A stretch of 64,000 nucleotides of DNA from Streptomyces pluripotens (GTDB lineage Bacteria > Actinomycetota > Actinomycetes > Streptomycetales > Streptomycetaceae), in assembly GCF_000802245.2 (NCBI RefSeq), contig NZ_CP021080.1:3100001-3164000 (forward strand), given 5' to 3'. Of the stretch, positions 25,405-35,402 are shown in pieces (the stretch's first letter is position 1; every line of letters begins with the position of its first letter). The position numbers and the translations under genes are program-made. The notes below the pieces were generated by a model. The model did not search any database. It saw only the letters and a list, made by a program, of their open reading frames with translations, and was not told the origin of the DNA.

Positions 25405-27039
25405 CTATGAGCAGCGTTTTCCGGTGGTGGGCGGGGTGCCGTGGAGCAGGTAGGTGTTGATCGCGGTGTCGATACAGGTGCTGCCGCGGCCGTACGCGGT
25501 GTGACCGTCGCCGATGTAGGTCAGGAGGTGGCCCGAGGACAGCTGGCGGGCCAGGGACTGCGCCCAGCGGTAGGGGGTCGCCGGGTCACGTGTGGTGCCG
25601 ACGACCACGATGGGCGCCGCGCCCTTCGCCTCGATGCGGTGCGGCTCGCCCGTGGCCTTCACCGGCCAGTACGCGCAGTTCAGTGAGGCCCAGGCCAGGG
25701 CCTCGCCGAAGACCGGGGATGCCTTCTTGAACTCGGGCAGGGCCTTCTCCACCTGGGCGGGGCCGGTGAAGGCCGGCGGCAGGTCCAGGCAGTTCACGGC
25801 GGCGTTGGCCATCATCAGATTGCTGTAACGGCCGTTCGCGCCACGCTCGTAGTAGCTGTCGGAGAGCGCCAGCAGTCCCGCGCCGTCGTTCTCCCTCATC
25901 GCCGAGCTCAGTGACTCGCGCAGTTGCTCCCACGCCCCCTCGTCGTACATCGCCGCGATCACCCCGGTAGTGGCCAGCGCCTCACCGAGCTTGCGGCCGT
26001 CCACGTCGCCCGCCGAGATGGGGTGGGCGTCCAGCTTGCGGAAGAACGCCTTGAGATGGTCGCCGACCTGCGCGGGCGTCGTGCCCTTGCCGCCGAGCGG
26101 GCAGTCGGAGTGCCGTACGCAGTCCTTCGAGAACGCCTGGAACGCCGTCTCGAAGCCGGCCGTCTGGTCCAGGTTCAGCCTGCGGGCGTCCAGGTCCGGG
26201 TCCATCGCGCCGTCCAGAACCATCCGGCCGGTCCGTTCCGGGAACAGGCCGGCGTACGTCGCCCCCAGGAAGGTGCCGTACGACGCCCCGACGTAGTTCA
26301 GCCTGCGGTCACCCAGCGCCGCCCGCAGGATGTCCATGTCACGCGCCGCCTCGACGGTGGAGACGTGCTGGAGCAGCCGCGCCGAATGCGCCCCGCAGCT
26401 CTGCGCGAACGTCTTGTCCGCCGCGACCAACGCGGCCTTCTCCCGCTGATCATCGGGCGTCAGGTCGGTCTGCGTGTATGTGTCCATCCGACGCCCGTCC
26501 AGGCATTCGACGGGTTCACTGTGGGCGACGCCCCGCGGATCCACCGCGACCATGTCATAGCGGGCGCGGACCTCGGCCGGATAGCCGATGCCCGCGTACT
26601 GCTGGAGGTAGCCGATCGCCGAGCCGCCCGGGCCGCCCGGGTTGACCAGCAGCGAACCGATCGGCTTGCCGGTGCCGGTGGCCGACTTGCGGGCGACCGC
26701 GAGGTGCACGTCGCCCGAACCGGGCTTCGCGTAGTCGAGCGGGGCCTTCATCGTCGTGCACTCGAAGCCGGCGACACCGCAGCTGTGCCAGTGCAGCCGC
26801 TGGGTGTAGTACGGCGTCAGCGCCGACGGCGTCGACTGCGGCAACGCCGCCAGCGCCACGTCCGCCGCACCGGTCACCGAGGTGGGCGGGTTCCCGGAGG
26901 AACAGGCGGACACGAGCAGGGCGGCGGCCGTGAGAAGGGTCGCCGTCAGGAAGGCCGGGGCTCGGGTGGGGGTACGGGTCCCGGTGCGGGTCCCGTACCG
27001 GCTCCGGGTGCAGCGGAAGGATGGCCAGGTGTGCATCAT
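25405..27039 (-). CDS. S33-family lipoprotein aminopeptidase (tripeptidyl aminopeptidase-like)
   Basis: A 544-residue exported alpha/beta-hydrolase. The N-terminus is basic, followed by a hydrophobic stretch ending in a lipobox VSAC (about 46), so it is probably membrane-anchored. The oxyanion loop is LLVNPGGPGGSA. The nucleophile elbow is VGASYGTFLG. The acid Asp is in GTTRDPATPYRW and the His in YIGDGHTAYG. Four further cysteines (SCGVAGFEC and others) suggest disulfides. Homologues in Streptomyces release N-terminal tripeptides from secreted proteins. The start is uncertain, with ATG pairs at 27036/27039 and no clear ribosome site. Confidence 0.88.
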   Translation of the reverse strand: MMHTWPSFRCTRSRYGTRTGTRTPTRAPAFLTATLLTAAALLVSACSSGNPPTSVTGAADVALAALPQSTPSALTPYYTQRLHWHSCGVAGFECTTMKAPLDYAKPGSGDVHLAVARKSATGTGKPIGSLLVNPGGPGGSAIGYLQQYAGIGYPAEVRARYDMVAVDPRGVAHSEPVECLDGRRMDTYTQTDLTPDDQREKAALVAADKTFAQSCGAHSARLLQHVSTVEAARDMDILRAALGDRRLNYVGASYGTFLGATYAGLFPERTGRMVLDGAMDPDLDARRLNLDQTAGFETAFQAFSKDCVRHSDCPLGGKGTTPAQVGDHLKAFFRKLDAHPISAGDVDGRKLGEALATTGVIAAMYDEGAWEQLRESLSSAMRENDGAGLLALSDSYYERGANGRYSNLMMANAAVNCLDLPPAFTGPAQVEKALPEFKKASPVFGEALAWASLNCAYWPVKATGEPHRIEAKGAAPIVVVGTTRDPATPYRWAQSLARQLSSGHLLTYIGDGHTAYGRGSTCIDTAINTYLLHGTPPTTGKRCS

Positions 27040-27189
27040 GCGAGAGTAACGCTGTGCGGTGGCTTGAACGCACCGCGTGGTGAGCATGGCTCGTACGGGT
27101 GAGGCTCCCCGTCAATCCCGGGCGACCCGGCCCACCCGGCCCCGGTCATCCGCGCGCAACGCCGTCCCCTGCGCCGCCCCCTGCCCCGG

Positions 27190-28395
27190 TCACCCGGCCC
27201 GCAACGCCATCGTCATCGCCTCCACCGCGAGCAGCGGGGCGACATTGCGGTCCAGAGCCCCACGGCACGCGGCGATCGCCTCGATCCGGCGGAGCGTGGA
27301 CTCCGGAGCGCTGCCCCGGGCCAGCTGCCCCAGGGCATCCTCGGCATCGGCGTTGGCGATCGCCACCCGGGAGCCGAGCTGGAGGGCGAGAACGTCGCGG
27401 TAGAAGGAGGTGAGGTCGCCGAGCGCAAGGTCGAGACTGTCGCGCTGCGTGCGGGTTCTGCGGCGTTTCTGCATGTCCTCCAGGTCTTTCATCACCCCCG
27501 CCGTACCGCGCGGGAGTCGACCGCCCTGGGCCGCCCCCAGCGCAGCCTTCAGCTCTTCGGTCTCCTTGCCGTCCATTTCCTCGGCGAGCTGCTTGGCATC
27601 CTCGGCGGCGGCATCGACCAGTTCCTGGGCGGCCTTGAGGCAGGCTCCCACCTCGTCCAGTCTCAGGGGCAGCCTGAGCACAGCGGCCCGGCGCTGGCGC
27701 GCCGCTGGGTCGGTGGCCAGGCGCCGGGCCCGGTCGACATGGCCCTGCGTGGCACGAGCGGCAGACTCCGCGACCTGCGGTTCGACGCCCTCGCGTCGTA
27801 CGAGCATGTCGGCGACCGCGTCGACGGACGGGGTCAGCAGGTTCAGGTGGCGGCAGCGGGAACGGATGGTCGGCAGGACGTCCTCGACGGACGGGGCGCA
27901 CAACAGCCAGACCGTGCGCGGGGCGGGCTCCTCGACGGCCTTGAGGACGGCGTTGGCCGACTTCTCGTTCAGCCGCTCGGCGTCCTCGACCAGAATGATC
28001 TGCCAGCGGCCGTTCGCCGGGGCGGTGAACGACTTGCGGACCGTGTCACGCATGTCCTTCACCAGGATCTCGGAGCCGACCGCGGCGACCGTGGTGACAT
28101 CCGCGTGGGTGCCGAGCAGCGCGGTGTGGCAGCCGTCGCAGAAACCACAGCCGGGGACCCCACCGAGGGCGCGGTCCGGGCTGACGCACTGCAGGGCCGC
28201 GGCGAAGGCCCGCGCCGCCTGGTTCCGGCCCGCTCCGGGCGGGCCGGTGAACAGCCAGGCGTGCGTCATCCTGGACGCTTCGGGCAACGGTTCGTCGGCC
28301 GCGGCGGCGGTGACGAGGGCGTCAGCGTCCCGCGCGGCGGCGTCGAGTACCGCGCTCACCTTCTCCTGCCCCACGAGGTCGTCCCACACGGTCAT
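27190..28395 (-). CDS. holB: DNA polymerase III delta' subunit
   Basis: A 401-residue clamp-loader subunit. The AAA+ fold has a degenerate P-loop GPPGAGRNQAA (Asn where catalytic P-loops have Lys), a zinc module CGFCDGCH, the Walker-B-like IILVEDAERLN and the sensor-1 region SRCRHL. Delta' is expected to be ATPase-inactive, consistent with the altered P-loop. The C-terminal collar domain is long and helical, with a charged insert (about 270-310). It lies downstream of the thymidylate kinase gene on the same strand, a pairing (tmk-holB) seen in many bacteria. Confidence 0.92.
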   Translation of the reverse strand: MTVWDDLVGQEKVSAVLDAAARDADALVTAAAADEPLPEASRMTHAWLFTGPPGAGRNQAARAFAAALQCVSPDRALGGVPGCGFCDGCHTALLGTHADVTTVAAVGSEILVKDMRDTVRKSFTAPANGRWQIILVEDAERLNEKSANAVLKAVEEPAPRTVWLLCAPSVEDVLPTIRSRCRHLNLLTPSVDAVADMLVRREGVEPQVAESAARATQGHVDRARRLATDPAARQRRAAVLRLPLRLDEVGACLKAAQELVDAAAEDAKQLAEEMDGKETEELKAALGAAQGGRLPRGTAGVMKDLEDMQKRRRTRTQRDSLDLALGDLTSFYRDVLALQLGSRVAIANADAEDALGQLARGSAPESTLRRIEAIAACRGALDRNVAPLLAVEAMTMALRAG

Positions 28396-28504
28396 GGGTT
28401 ACGCCGCCCTTCCGTCACACTCCGCGTTCCGCAGTCCATTGTGCGGGCGGGCACTGACAACGCATGACGGGCGGAGGCTGCGGCGCGAAGGGCCGGGGCC
28501 GGCG

Positions 28505-31500
28505 TCAGCCGCGCCGCCCCCGCCCCCGCCCGCGGGGCCCGCGGCCCTGGTCCTCGTCGTGCTCGGCATGCGCCGGCTCGTCGTACGACCCCAGCAGCTC
28601 GTCGGCCAGCGTCGGAAGGTCATCGAGTGGGGTCTCCTCAGCCCAGTCGGGGCGCGGCCGGCGGCGAGGCGTGCCGTCGGCGTCGATCCGCGGCATCTCG
28701 CGGGTACGGTCCTCGGAGCCGTCGGGACCCGCGGCGGTCTGCTCGTCCCGGAAGAAGCCGGGCGGTACCCGGTCCGCCGAACCAGGATCTTCATGCGGTA
28801 CGGATGACGCGGCCGGCACGGACGGCAGTACGGCGGTCTCATCGGCTGCGCCCGGCACCACCGGTGGCAGCACGGCCGTCTCCTCGGCGGGATCGGCGGC
28901 GTCGGCGGGGACCGGCGGAAGGACCGCGGTCCGCTCTGCCGCGCCCTGCGGCACCGCAGACGGCACCGCAGACTCGCCGGCCGGTCCGGAGAAGACCTGC
29001 GGCTGCGGGAGCTCGGCGGTGACCTCGGAGTCGGAACCCGAGTCCCGGGTCTCCTCGACGGACCCGCCACGCTCCTCGCGCACCGGACGCAGCAGGGTCG
29101 TCTCACCCATGCCGGGCTCACGGCCGCCGGACGTTCCTCCGTCCGACTCATGACCGTCCGAACCGTGCGCGTCCGACGCACGGCCGCCCGGCTCACGCGC
29201 GCCCGGGGAAACGACCGGCGTGGGAACCGTCACCGCCTCGGGCGTCCCGGTCGGCGCGGTCGGCCGGGGTTCACCAGGCCTGCGGGCAGCCACGTCGGCC
29301 GCCGCCGCGGCCTCGGCCGCCTGCCGGCGGGCCTCCTCGGCACGCAGCAGCGCCTCCTCGGCCTTGCGCTGCGCCTGAAGGCGCCGGGCTTCCTCCTCGG
29401 CCCGCAGTCTGGCCTGCCGGGCCTCCTCCTCCGCGCGCAGCCGGGCCTCCTCCTCGGCCTGCTTGCGGCGGCGCTCCTGCTCGGCCTGCCGACGGGCCTC
29501 CTCCTCAGCCCGGGCCTTCTCCTCGGCTAGCAGCCGCTGCCGTTCCTGCTCCGCACGCTGGCGCGCTGCCTCGGCCCGCTGCCGGGCCTCCTCCGCCTGC
29601 CGTTCGGCCTCGCGCCGCTGCACCTCCTCCAGCTCGCGCCGCTTGCGCTCTTCCTCCTCGGCACGAAGCTTGGCGAGCTGCTCCTGGCGCTCGCGCTCCA
29701 GTCGCTCCTCCTCGGCCTTGCGCGCGGCCTCCTCCTCGGCCTTGCGGCGCGCTTCTTCCTCGGCCTTCTTCCGCGCCTCCTCCCGGGCCCGGATCTCGGC
29801 CTCGGACAGCGGCAGCACGATGTCCAACCGGTGCCGGATCACCGTAGTGACGGACTCCGGTTCCTGCCCCGCGTCCACGACGAGGTAGCGGCCGGGGTCG
29901 GCGGCGGCCAGCGTGAGGAATCCGGCGCGCACGCGTGCGTGGAACTCCGCCGGCTCCGACTCCAGCCGGTCCGGCGCCTCGGTGAACCGCTCGCGGGCGG
30001 TATCCGGGGAGACGTCCAGCAACACGGTGAGGTTCGGGACGAGCCCGTTGGTCGCCCACCGGTTGATGCGGGCGATCTCGGTCGGGGACAGATCGCGACC
30101 GGCGCCCTGGTAAGCGACGGACGAGTCGATGTAGCGGTCCGAGATGACCACCGCGCCGCGCTCCAGGGCCGGGCGCACGACGGTGTCGACGTGCTCGGCG
30201 CGGTCGGCGGCGTACAGCAGTGCCTCCGCACGGTGCGAAAGGCCGGCCGAGGACACGTCCAGCAGGATCGACCGCAGCCGCTTGCCCACCGGGGTGGCAC
30301 CGGGCTCGCGGGTGAGCACGACCTCGTGGCCCTTGGCGCGGATCCACTCCGCAAGGGCCTCGGCCTGGGTGGACTTGCCGGCGCCGTCACCACCCTCCAG
30401 GGCGATGAAGAAGCCGGTGCCCGCCGGTGCTTCGACCGGGTCGTCGCCGCCGAGCAGCGCGTCCTTGAGGTCCTGCCGCAGCGGAATGCCGGACCGGTCG
30501 TCGACCTTGGCGAGCACCAACGCGGCCACCGGCAGCAGTAGCGCCCCGACCAGCATGAGCGTGAAGGAGGCGCCGCCGTGCGCGAAGACGAACCGGCCGT
30601 TCTCCAGCCGGTGCCGGCCGATCAGCCCCGCGACGACGGGTGCGACCAGCACGCCGAACGCCATGAAGACCCGTACGACCGCGTGCAGGTGCTCGGTGTT
30701 GCGCGCTCTGCGGTAGTCCTCGGTCTCCTGGTCGAGGAGCGCGTGCCCGGTGTTGGCGGCCACGCCCGCACCGATGCCGGCCAGCGTGACGATCAGCAGC
30801 ACCGTGGTGACGTCCGGGACGAGTCCGGCGGACAGCAGGGCGATGCCGGTGAAGGCGATCGCGAGGGCCAGGAGTCTGCGGCGGGAGAGCGAGGGCAGCA
30901 GTGCGGGCGCCGTACGGATGCCGACGGCGACGCCGCCGGTCAGGCCCAGCACCAGAAGGCCGTAGAGGACAGGTCCACCGCCCAGGTCCACGGCGTGCAG
31001 CACGCAGACAGAGACGGCGGCGGCGATGGTCCCGGCCACGGCGGCACAGGCCACGATCAGCAGCGGGATCGCACCCGTGCGGCCCTTGTCCACGCCGGCA
31101 CCGGTGTGCGGACGGCGCAGGCCCTCCAGCGGCGACCGTGCACGGGGGGTCCGCGTGCCGGGCAGTTCGAGGAAGGGCAGCACGGACAGGGAAGCCGAGA
31201 ACAAGCCCGCGGCCACATACGCGCCGAGGGCGGCCTGATGCTGATCGAACCAGGCCACGCCCGTGCCCAGCAGGTTGTTCAGCAGGGCGGCGGCGACCAG
31301 CACGGCCGCGGCCAGCGGGACGGCCAGGAAGTTGGTGCGCAGCGTCAGCCGGCGCAGGGCGTCCAGGTGGTCCGGCAGCGGTCGCACCGTCGCGCCTTCC
31401 AGGGGCGGGGCGGGCAGCAGGGCGGGGGCCGCGCTCTCCCGGCACATCGTCCAGAGCCGCTCGGCCGCGCCGGCGACGAAAGCGGTGACGAGCAGGACGA

Positions 31501-31939
31501 CGAACGCGTTGTCAGGGGTCCAGTCGATCCACAGGGGGGCGACGACCAGCAGCACAGCGCGCAGTCCGTCGGCGCCGACCATGGTCCAGCGGCGGTCGAG
31601 CGGACCGTCGTAAGCAGTGAGCGTGGCCAGCGGTCCGAAGAGGACGGCGCCGAAGAGCAAGGTGGCGAGGACGCGTACGGCGAAGACCGTCGCCACCGCG
31701 AACGCCACGCCCCGGTACCCGCCGCCGAACGTGCCCTCGACGATCGCCGCCTGGAGGACGAGAACGACCAGTACGAGGAGTGCGAGGGCATCACCGACAC
31801 CGCTCACCAGCTGTGCGCTCCACAGGCGCCTCAGCTGCGGTCGGCGCAACAGGGAACGAACGGCGCGTTCGCGGGAGTCGACGACCAGTGCGTCGTCCGG
31901 TGATGGGGTGTGGGCCGTTGGCTGCTCGGCTCGCGTCAT
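28505..31939 (-). CDS. tmk: Transporter-like / thymidylate kinase fusion with coiled-coil tail
   Basis: A 1,144-residue protein, about five times the length of a plain Tmk. Residues 40-480 form a 10-12-helix MFS-like membrane domain. Residues about 508-715 are a complete dTMP kinase: P-loop GGDGAGKST (516-524), REPG (545-548), ISDRYIDSSVAYQ (599-611) and a lid region. Then a highly charged Ala/Glu/Arg coiled coil (about 715-935) is followed by an acidic, Pro/Ala-rich tail. The kinase makes dTDP for DNA synthesis. The fusion would tether it to the membrane. Long Tmk forms like this are known in Streptomyces, but what the membrane half does is not. Confidence 0.92.
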   Translation of the reverse strand: MTRAEQPTAHTPSPDDALVVDSRERAVRSLLRRPQLRRLWSAQLVSGVGDALALLVLVVLVLQAAIVEGTFGGGYRGVAFAVATVFAVRVLATLLFGAVLFGPLATLTAYDGPLDRRWTMVGADGLRAVLLVVAPLWIDWTPDNAFVVLLVTAFVAGAAERLWTMCRESAAPALLPAPPLEGATVRPLPDHLDALRRLTLRTNFLAVPLAAAVLVAAALLNNLLGTGVAWFDQHQAALGAYVAAGLFSASLSVLPFLELPGTRTPRARSPLEGLRRPHTGAGVDKGRTGAIPLLIVACAAVAGTIAAAVSVCVLHAVDLGGGPVLYGLLVLGLTGGVAVGIRTAPALLPSLSRRRLLALAIAFTGIALLSAGLVPDVTTVLLIVTLAGIGAGVAANTGHALLDQETEDYRRARNTEHLHAVVRVFMAFGVLVAPVVAGLIGRHRLENGRFVFAHGGASFTLMLVGALLLPVAALVLAKVDDRSGIPLRQDLKDALLGGDDPVEAPAGTGFFIALEGGDGAGKSTQAEALAEWIRAKGHEVVLTREPGATPVGKRLRSILLDVSSAGLSHRAEALLYAADRAEHVDTVVRPALERGAVVISDRYIDSSVAYQGAGRDLSPTEIARINRWATNGLVPNLTVLLDVSPDTARERFTEAPDRLESEPAEFHARVRAGFLTLAAADPGRYLVVDAGQEPESVTTVIRHRLDIVLPLSEAEIRAREEARKKAEEEARRKAEEEAARKAEEERLERERQEQLAKLRAEEEERKRRELEEVQRREAERQAEEARQRAEAARQRAEQERQRLLAEEKARAEEEARRQAEQERRRKQAEEEARLRAEEEARQARLRAEEEARRLQAQRKAEEALLRAEEARRQAAEAAAAADVAARRPGEPRPTAPTGTPEAVTVPTPVVSPGAREPGGRASDAHGSDGHESDGGTSGGREPGMGETTLLRPVREERGGSVEETRDSGSDSEVTAELPQPQVFSGPAGESAVPSAVPQGAAERTAVLPPVPADAADPAEETAVLPPVVPGAADETAVLPSVPAASSVPHEDPGSADRVPPGFFRDEQTAAGPDGSEDRTREMPRIDADGTPRRRPRPDWAEETPLDDLPTLADELLGSYDEPAHAEHDEDQGRGPRGRGRGRRG

Positions 31940-31992
31940 GCGTTCAGCCTATCCGCAGCGACGCACACCACGCCCCGCATGGCCGGACGCGA

Positions 31993-32023
31993 GCGCCCCG
32001 ACACCGAGGTGGTGCCGGGGCGC
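31993..32023 (-). terminator. topA terminator
   Basis: GCGCCCCG (31993-32000) pairs with CGGGGCGC (32016-32023). After one mismatch, CACC pairs with GGTG, leaving a short loop. It lies between the topA stop and the kinase start, on the transcript side of topA. Confidence 0.6.
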
Positions 32024-32077
32024 GTGGTGCGAAGCCGGGCAGCGGAGCCGCAGGCGGTCGTCCGGCCCGGGAGCCGG

Positions 32078-34936
32078 TCAGTCCTTTGTGCCGGACGCCG
32101 CCGCCCTCGAAGCCGTCGCCTTCTTGGCGGTGGTCTTCTTGGCGGTGGTCTTCGCGGTCGTCTTCTTCGCGGTCGTCTTCTTCGCGGCAGTGGTCGTCTT
32201 CTTCGCCGTGGTCTTCTTGGCCGCGGTCTTCTTCACCGGGGCGGTCTTCTTGGCCGCCGCCTTCTTCGTGGTCTTCTTGGCGGGCCCCTTCGCGCGCTTC
32301 TCGGCAAGCAGCTCGAAGCCGCGCTCCGGGGTGATCGTCTCCACGCTGTCGCCGGCCCGGAGGGTCGCGTTGGTCTCGCCGTCGGTGACGTACGGTCCGA
32401 AGCGGCCGTCCTTGACCACGACCGGCTTGCCGGAGACCGGGTCCTCGCCCAGCTCCTTCAGCGGCGGCTTGGCGGCCGCACGACCGCGCTGCTTGGGCTG
32501 GGCGTAGATCGCCTGGGCCTCCTGCAGCGTGATCGTGAAGAGCTGTTCCTCGGACTGCAGCGAGCGCGAGTCGGTGCCCTTCCTCAGATACGGGCCGTAG
32601 CGGCCGTTCTGCGCGGTGATCTCCACGCCGTCGGCGTCGGTGCCGACGACGCGCGGCAGCGACATCAGCCTGAGCGCGTCCTCGAGCGTGACCGTGTCCA
32701 GTGACATGGATTTGAAGAGGGAGGCCGTGCGTGGCTTGACCGCGTTCTTCCCGGTCTTGGGGGTGCCCTCGGGGAGGACCTCCGTGACGTACGGGCCGTA
32801 GCGGCCGTCCTTGGCGACGATCTGGTGGCCGGTCTCCGGGTCGGTGCCCAGCTCGAAGTCGCCGCTCGGCTTGGCCAGCAGTTCCTCAGCCAGTTCGACG
32901 GTCAGCTCGTCCGGCGCCAGGTCGGCGGGGATGTCAGCGCGCTGGTGCTGCTCGGTGTCCTTCTCTCCGCGCTCGATGTAGGGCCCGTAACGGCCCACCC
33001 GGAGCACGATGTCGTTGTCCACCGGGAACGACGACACTTCACGCGCGTCGATCGCGCCCAGGTCGGTGACCAGCTCCTTGAGACCGCCGAGGTGGTCCCC
33101 GTCGCCGTTGCCGGCGTCGGCCGCGCCGCCCGTCACCGTGCCCTCGCCGAAGTAGAAACGCTTCAGCCACGGCACAGCCTTGGCCTCGCCGCGGGCGATG
33201 CGGTCGAGGTCGTCCTCCATCCTGGCGGTGAAGTCGTAGTCGACGAGCCGCCCGAAGTGCTTCTCCAGGAGATTGACGACGGCGAAGGACAGGAAGGACG
33301 GGACGAGTGCCGTGCCCTTCTTGAAGACGTAGCCCCGGTCGAGGATCGTGCCGATGATCGACGCGTACGTCGACGGGCGGCCGATCTCGCGCTCTTCCAG
33401 CTCCTTGACCAGGGAGGCCTCGGTGTAGCGGGCCGGGGGCTTGGTGGCGTGGCCGTCGACCGTGATGTCCTCGGCGGACAGCGCGTCGCCCTCGGTGACC
33501 TGCGGCAGCCGGCGCTCGCGGTCGTCCAGCTCGGCGTTCGGGTCGTCAGCGCCCTCGACATAGGCCTTCAGGAAGCCGTGGAAGGTGATCGTCTTCCCGG
33601 AGGCGCTGAACTCCACGTCCCGGCCATCGGTAGCGGTGCCGCCGATCTTCACCGTCACGCTGTTGCCGGTCGCGTCCTTCATCTGAGAGGCGACGGTCCG
33701 CTTCCAGATCAGCTCGTAGAGCTTGAACTGGTCGCCGGTCAGACCGGTCTCGGCCGGGGTGCGGAACCGGTCGCCCGAGGGGCGGATCGCCTCGTGGGCC
33801 TCCTGCGCGTTCTTCACCTTCGCGGCGTAGGTGCGCGGCTGCGGAGGCAGGTAGTCGGTGCCGTACAGCTGTGTGACCTGGGCCCGGGCCGCGGCGATGG
33901 CGGTGTCGCTCAGTGTCGTGGAGTCCGTACGCATGTACGTGATGTAGCCGTTCTCGTACAGCTTCTGCGCGATCTGCATGGTCGCCTTCGCGCCGAAGCC
34001 GAGCTTGCGGCTGGCCTCCTGCTGCAGCGTCGTCGTACGGAACGGGGCGTACGGCGAACGGCGGTACGGCTTGGACTCGACGGACCGCACGGAGAAGCGG
34101 GTGTTCTCCAGGGCGGCGGCGAGGGCGCGGGCAGCTGCCTCGTCGAGGTGGAGGGTGTTCGCGCTCTTGAGCTGTCCCAGGGAGTCGAAGTCGCGGCCCT
34201 GCGCGACCCGCCTGCCGTCTACGGTCTGCAGGCGGGCGATCAGCGACGACGGATCCGAGGAATCCCCGGCGCGACCGGTCGCGAAGGTGCCCGTCAGGTC
34301 CCAGTACTCGGCGGAACGGAAAGCGATGCGCTCACGTTCCCGCTCGACGACGAGCCGGGTCGCGACGGACTGGACACGGCCGGCCGACAGGCGCGGCATG
34401 ACCTTCTTCCACAGGACCGGCGACACCTCGTAGCCGTAGAGGCGGTCGAGGATGCGGCGGGTCTCCTGGGCGTCGACCAGCTTCTGGTTGAGCTGGCGCG
34501 GGTTGGCTACCGCCTCGCGGATCGCGTCCTTGGTGATCTCGTGGAACACCATCCGCTTGACCGGGATCTTCGGCTTGAGGACCTCCTGGAGGTGCCAGGC
34601 GATCGCCTCGCCCTCCCGGTCCTCATCGGTGGCGAGGAAGAGCTCGTCGGAGTCCTTGAGGAGATCCTTGAGCTTCTTGACCTGCGCCTTCTTGTCGGCG
34701 TTGACCACATAGATCGGCTGGAAGTCGTGGTCGACATCCACACCGAGGCGGCGGACCTCGCCGGTGTATTTCTCGGGCACCTCGGCGGCACCGTTGGGAA
34801 GGTCACGGATGTGCCCGACGCTCGCTTCGACTACGTAGCCGGGGCCGAGGTAGCCCTTGATCGTCTTCGCCTTGGCAGGCGACTCGACGATGACGAGTCG
34901 GCGGCCGCCCTGTGCGGTCTCGCTGGTCGGGGACAA
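32078..34936 (-). CDS. topA: DNA topoisomerase I (type IA)
   Basis: A 952-residue enzyme that relaxes negative supercoils. The TOPRIM domain (RRLVIVESPAKAKTIKGYLG, then LATDEDREGEAIAWHL) and the active-site Tyr in ENGYITYMRTDSTTLS are intact. Instead of zinc fingers, the C-terminal half has Topo-C repeats (four copies of an NGRYGPYL/DGRFGPYV type). The final 75 residues are a Lys/Ala/Thr tail with KKTTA-type repeats, which in Streptomyces TopA supports DNA binding and processivity. The TTG start at 34936 gives the family-typical N-terminus MSPTSETA. The 268-bp gap upstream contains its promoter. Confidence 0.96.
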   Translation of the reverse strand: MSPTSETAQGGRRLVIVESPAKAKTIKGYLGPGYVVEASVGHIRDLPNGAAEVPEKYTGEVRRLGVDVDHDFQPIYVVNADKKAQVKKLKDLLKDSDELFLATDEDREGEAIAWHLQEVLKPKIPVKRMVFHEITKDAIREAVANPRQLNQKLVDAQETRRILDRLYGYEVSPVLWKKVMPRLSAGRVQSVATRLVVERERERIAFRSAEYWDLTGTFATGRAGDSSDPSSLIARLQTVDGRRVAQGRDFDSLGQLKSANTLHLDEAAARALAAALENTRFSVRSVESKPYRRSPYAPFRTTTLQQEASRKLGFGAKATMQIAQKLYENGYITYMRTDSTTLSDTAIAAARAQVTQLYGTDYLPPQPRTYAAKVKNAQEAHEAIRPSGDRFRTPAETGLTGDQFKLYELIWKRTVASQMKDATGNSVTVKIGGTATDGRDVEFSASGKTITFHGFLKAYVEGADDPNAELDDRERRLPQVTEGDALSAEDITVDGHATKPPARYTEASLVKELEEREIGRPSTYASIIGTILDRGYVFKKGTALVPSFLSFAVVNLLEKHFGRLVDYDFTARMEDDLDRIARGEAKAVPWLKRFYFGEGTVTGGAADAGNGDGDHLGGLKELVTDLGAIDAREVSSFPVDNDIVLRVGRYGPYIERGEKDTEQHQRADIPADLAPDELTVELAEELLAKPSGDFELGTDPETGHQIVAKDGRYGPYVTEVLPEGTPKTGKNAVKPRTASLFKSMSLDTVTLEDALRLMSLPRVVGTDADGVEITAQNGRYGPYLRKGTDSRSLQSEEQLFTITLQEAQAIYAQPKQRGRAAAKPPLKELGEDPVSGKPVVVKDGRFGPYVTDGETNATLRAGDSVETITPERGFELLAEKRAKGPAKKTTKKAAAKKTAPVKKTAAKKTTAKKTTTAAKKTTAKKTTAKTTAKKTTAKKATASRAAASGTKD

Positions 34937-35204
34937 CTTCGCTCTTCTCTCCGGTCGACGCTGGGGCCTCCCCAGGCCTTAGTCCCGGGGTCGCGGCGTG
35001 CTTCTGGCGCGTGTGACGCTGCGGAGTGTGACGGTACATCCCGCTCCCGTGTCAAACGGGAAAAGCCCACAACGGCCACTCGAACGGTAACCCGACTACC
35101 ACCGTTCCTGCCGCCCGGAGTACCCGGAGATCCCGCAGTCCGTGTCCGGAGCGTGACGCTCCCCTTACTCCCGGGACATCATCGCGAGAGTGCGTACCCC
35201 GGCG

Positions 35205-35402
35205 TCAGAGGCGGGTCAGGCAGTACCCGCCGAGGGCCAGAGCAACGGCCCCGGCCGCACCCGCCAGGGCGACCGATGCGATCCGACTCACACCCTGGGC
35301 CACCGGCTCGCCGCACCACACACGCACCCCCGTCCAGACCAGCAGAGCACCTCCGAACAGGGCGAACACCAGTCCCGCGAAGATCGCCGACACATTCTCC
35401 AT
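35205..35402 (-). CDS. Small two-helix membrane protein
   Basis: A 65-residue protein with two hydrophobic helices (VSAIFAGLVFALFGGALLVW and VALAGAAGAVALALGGY) joined by a short loop with one Cys. ATG 35402 is preceded by a run of GGGGCGGGG. The longer open frame upstream does not look coding. No function is known. It lies between the methyltransferase and topA genes, same strand. Confidence 0.65.
   Translation of the reverse strand: MENVSAIFAGLVFALFGGALLVWTGVRVWCGEPVAQGVSRIASVALAGAAGAVALALGGYCLTRL

Noticed and set aside
29300..29830. Repeat-rich DNA within the thymidylate kinase gene as an independent repeat element
   Set aside because: It encodes the Glu/Ala/Arg coiled coil in frame, so coding periodicity explains the repetition.
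32093..32290. Repetitive DNA at the topA end as a possible CRISPR or satellite
   Set aside because: The repeats are codons for the Lys/Ala/Thr tail of TopA, a known feature of Streptomyces topoisomerase I.
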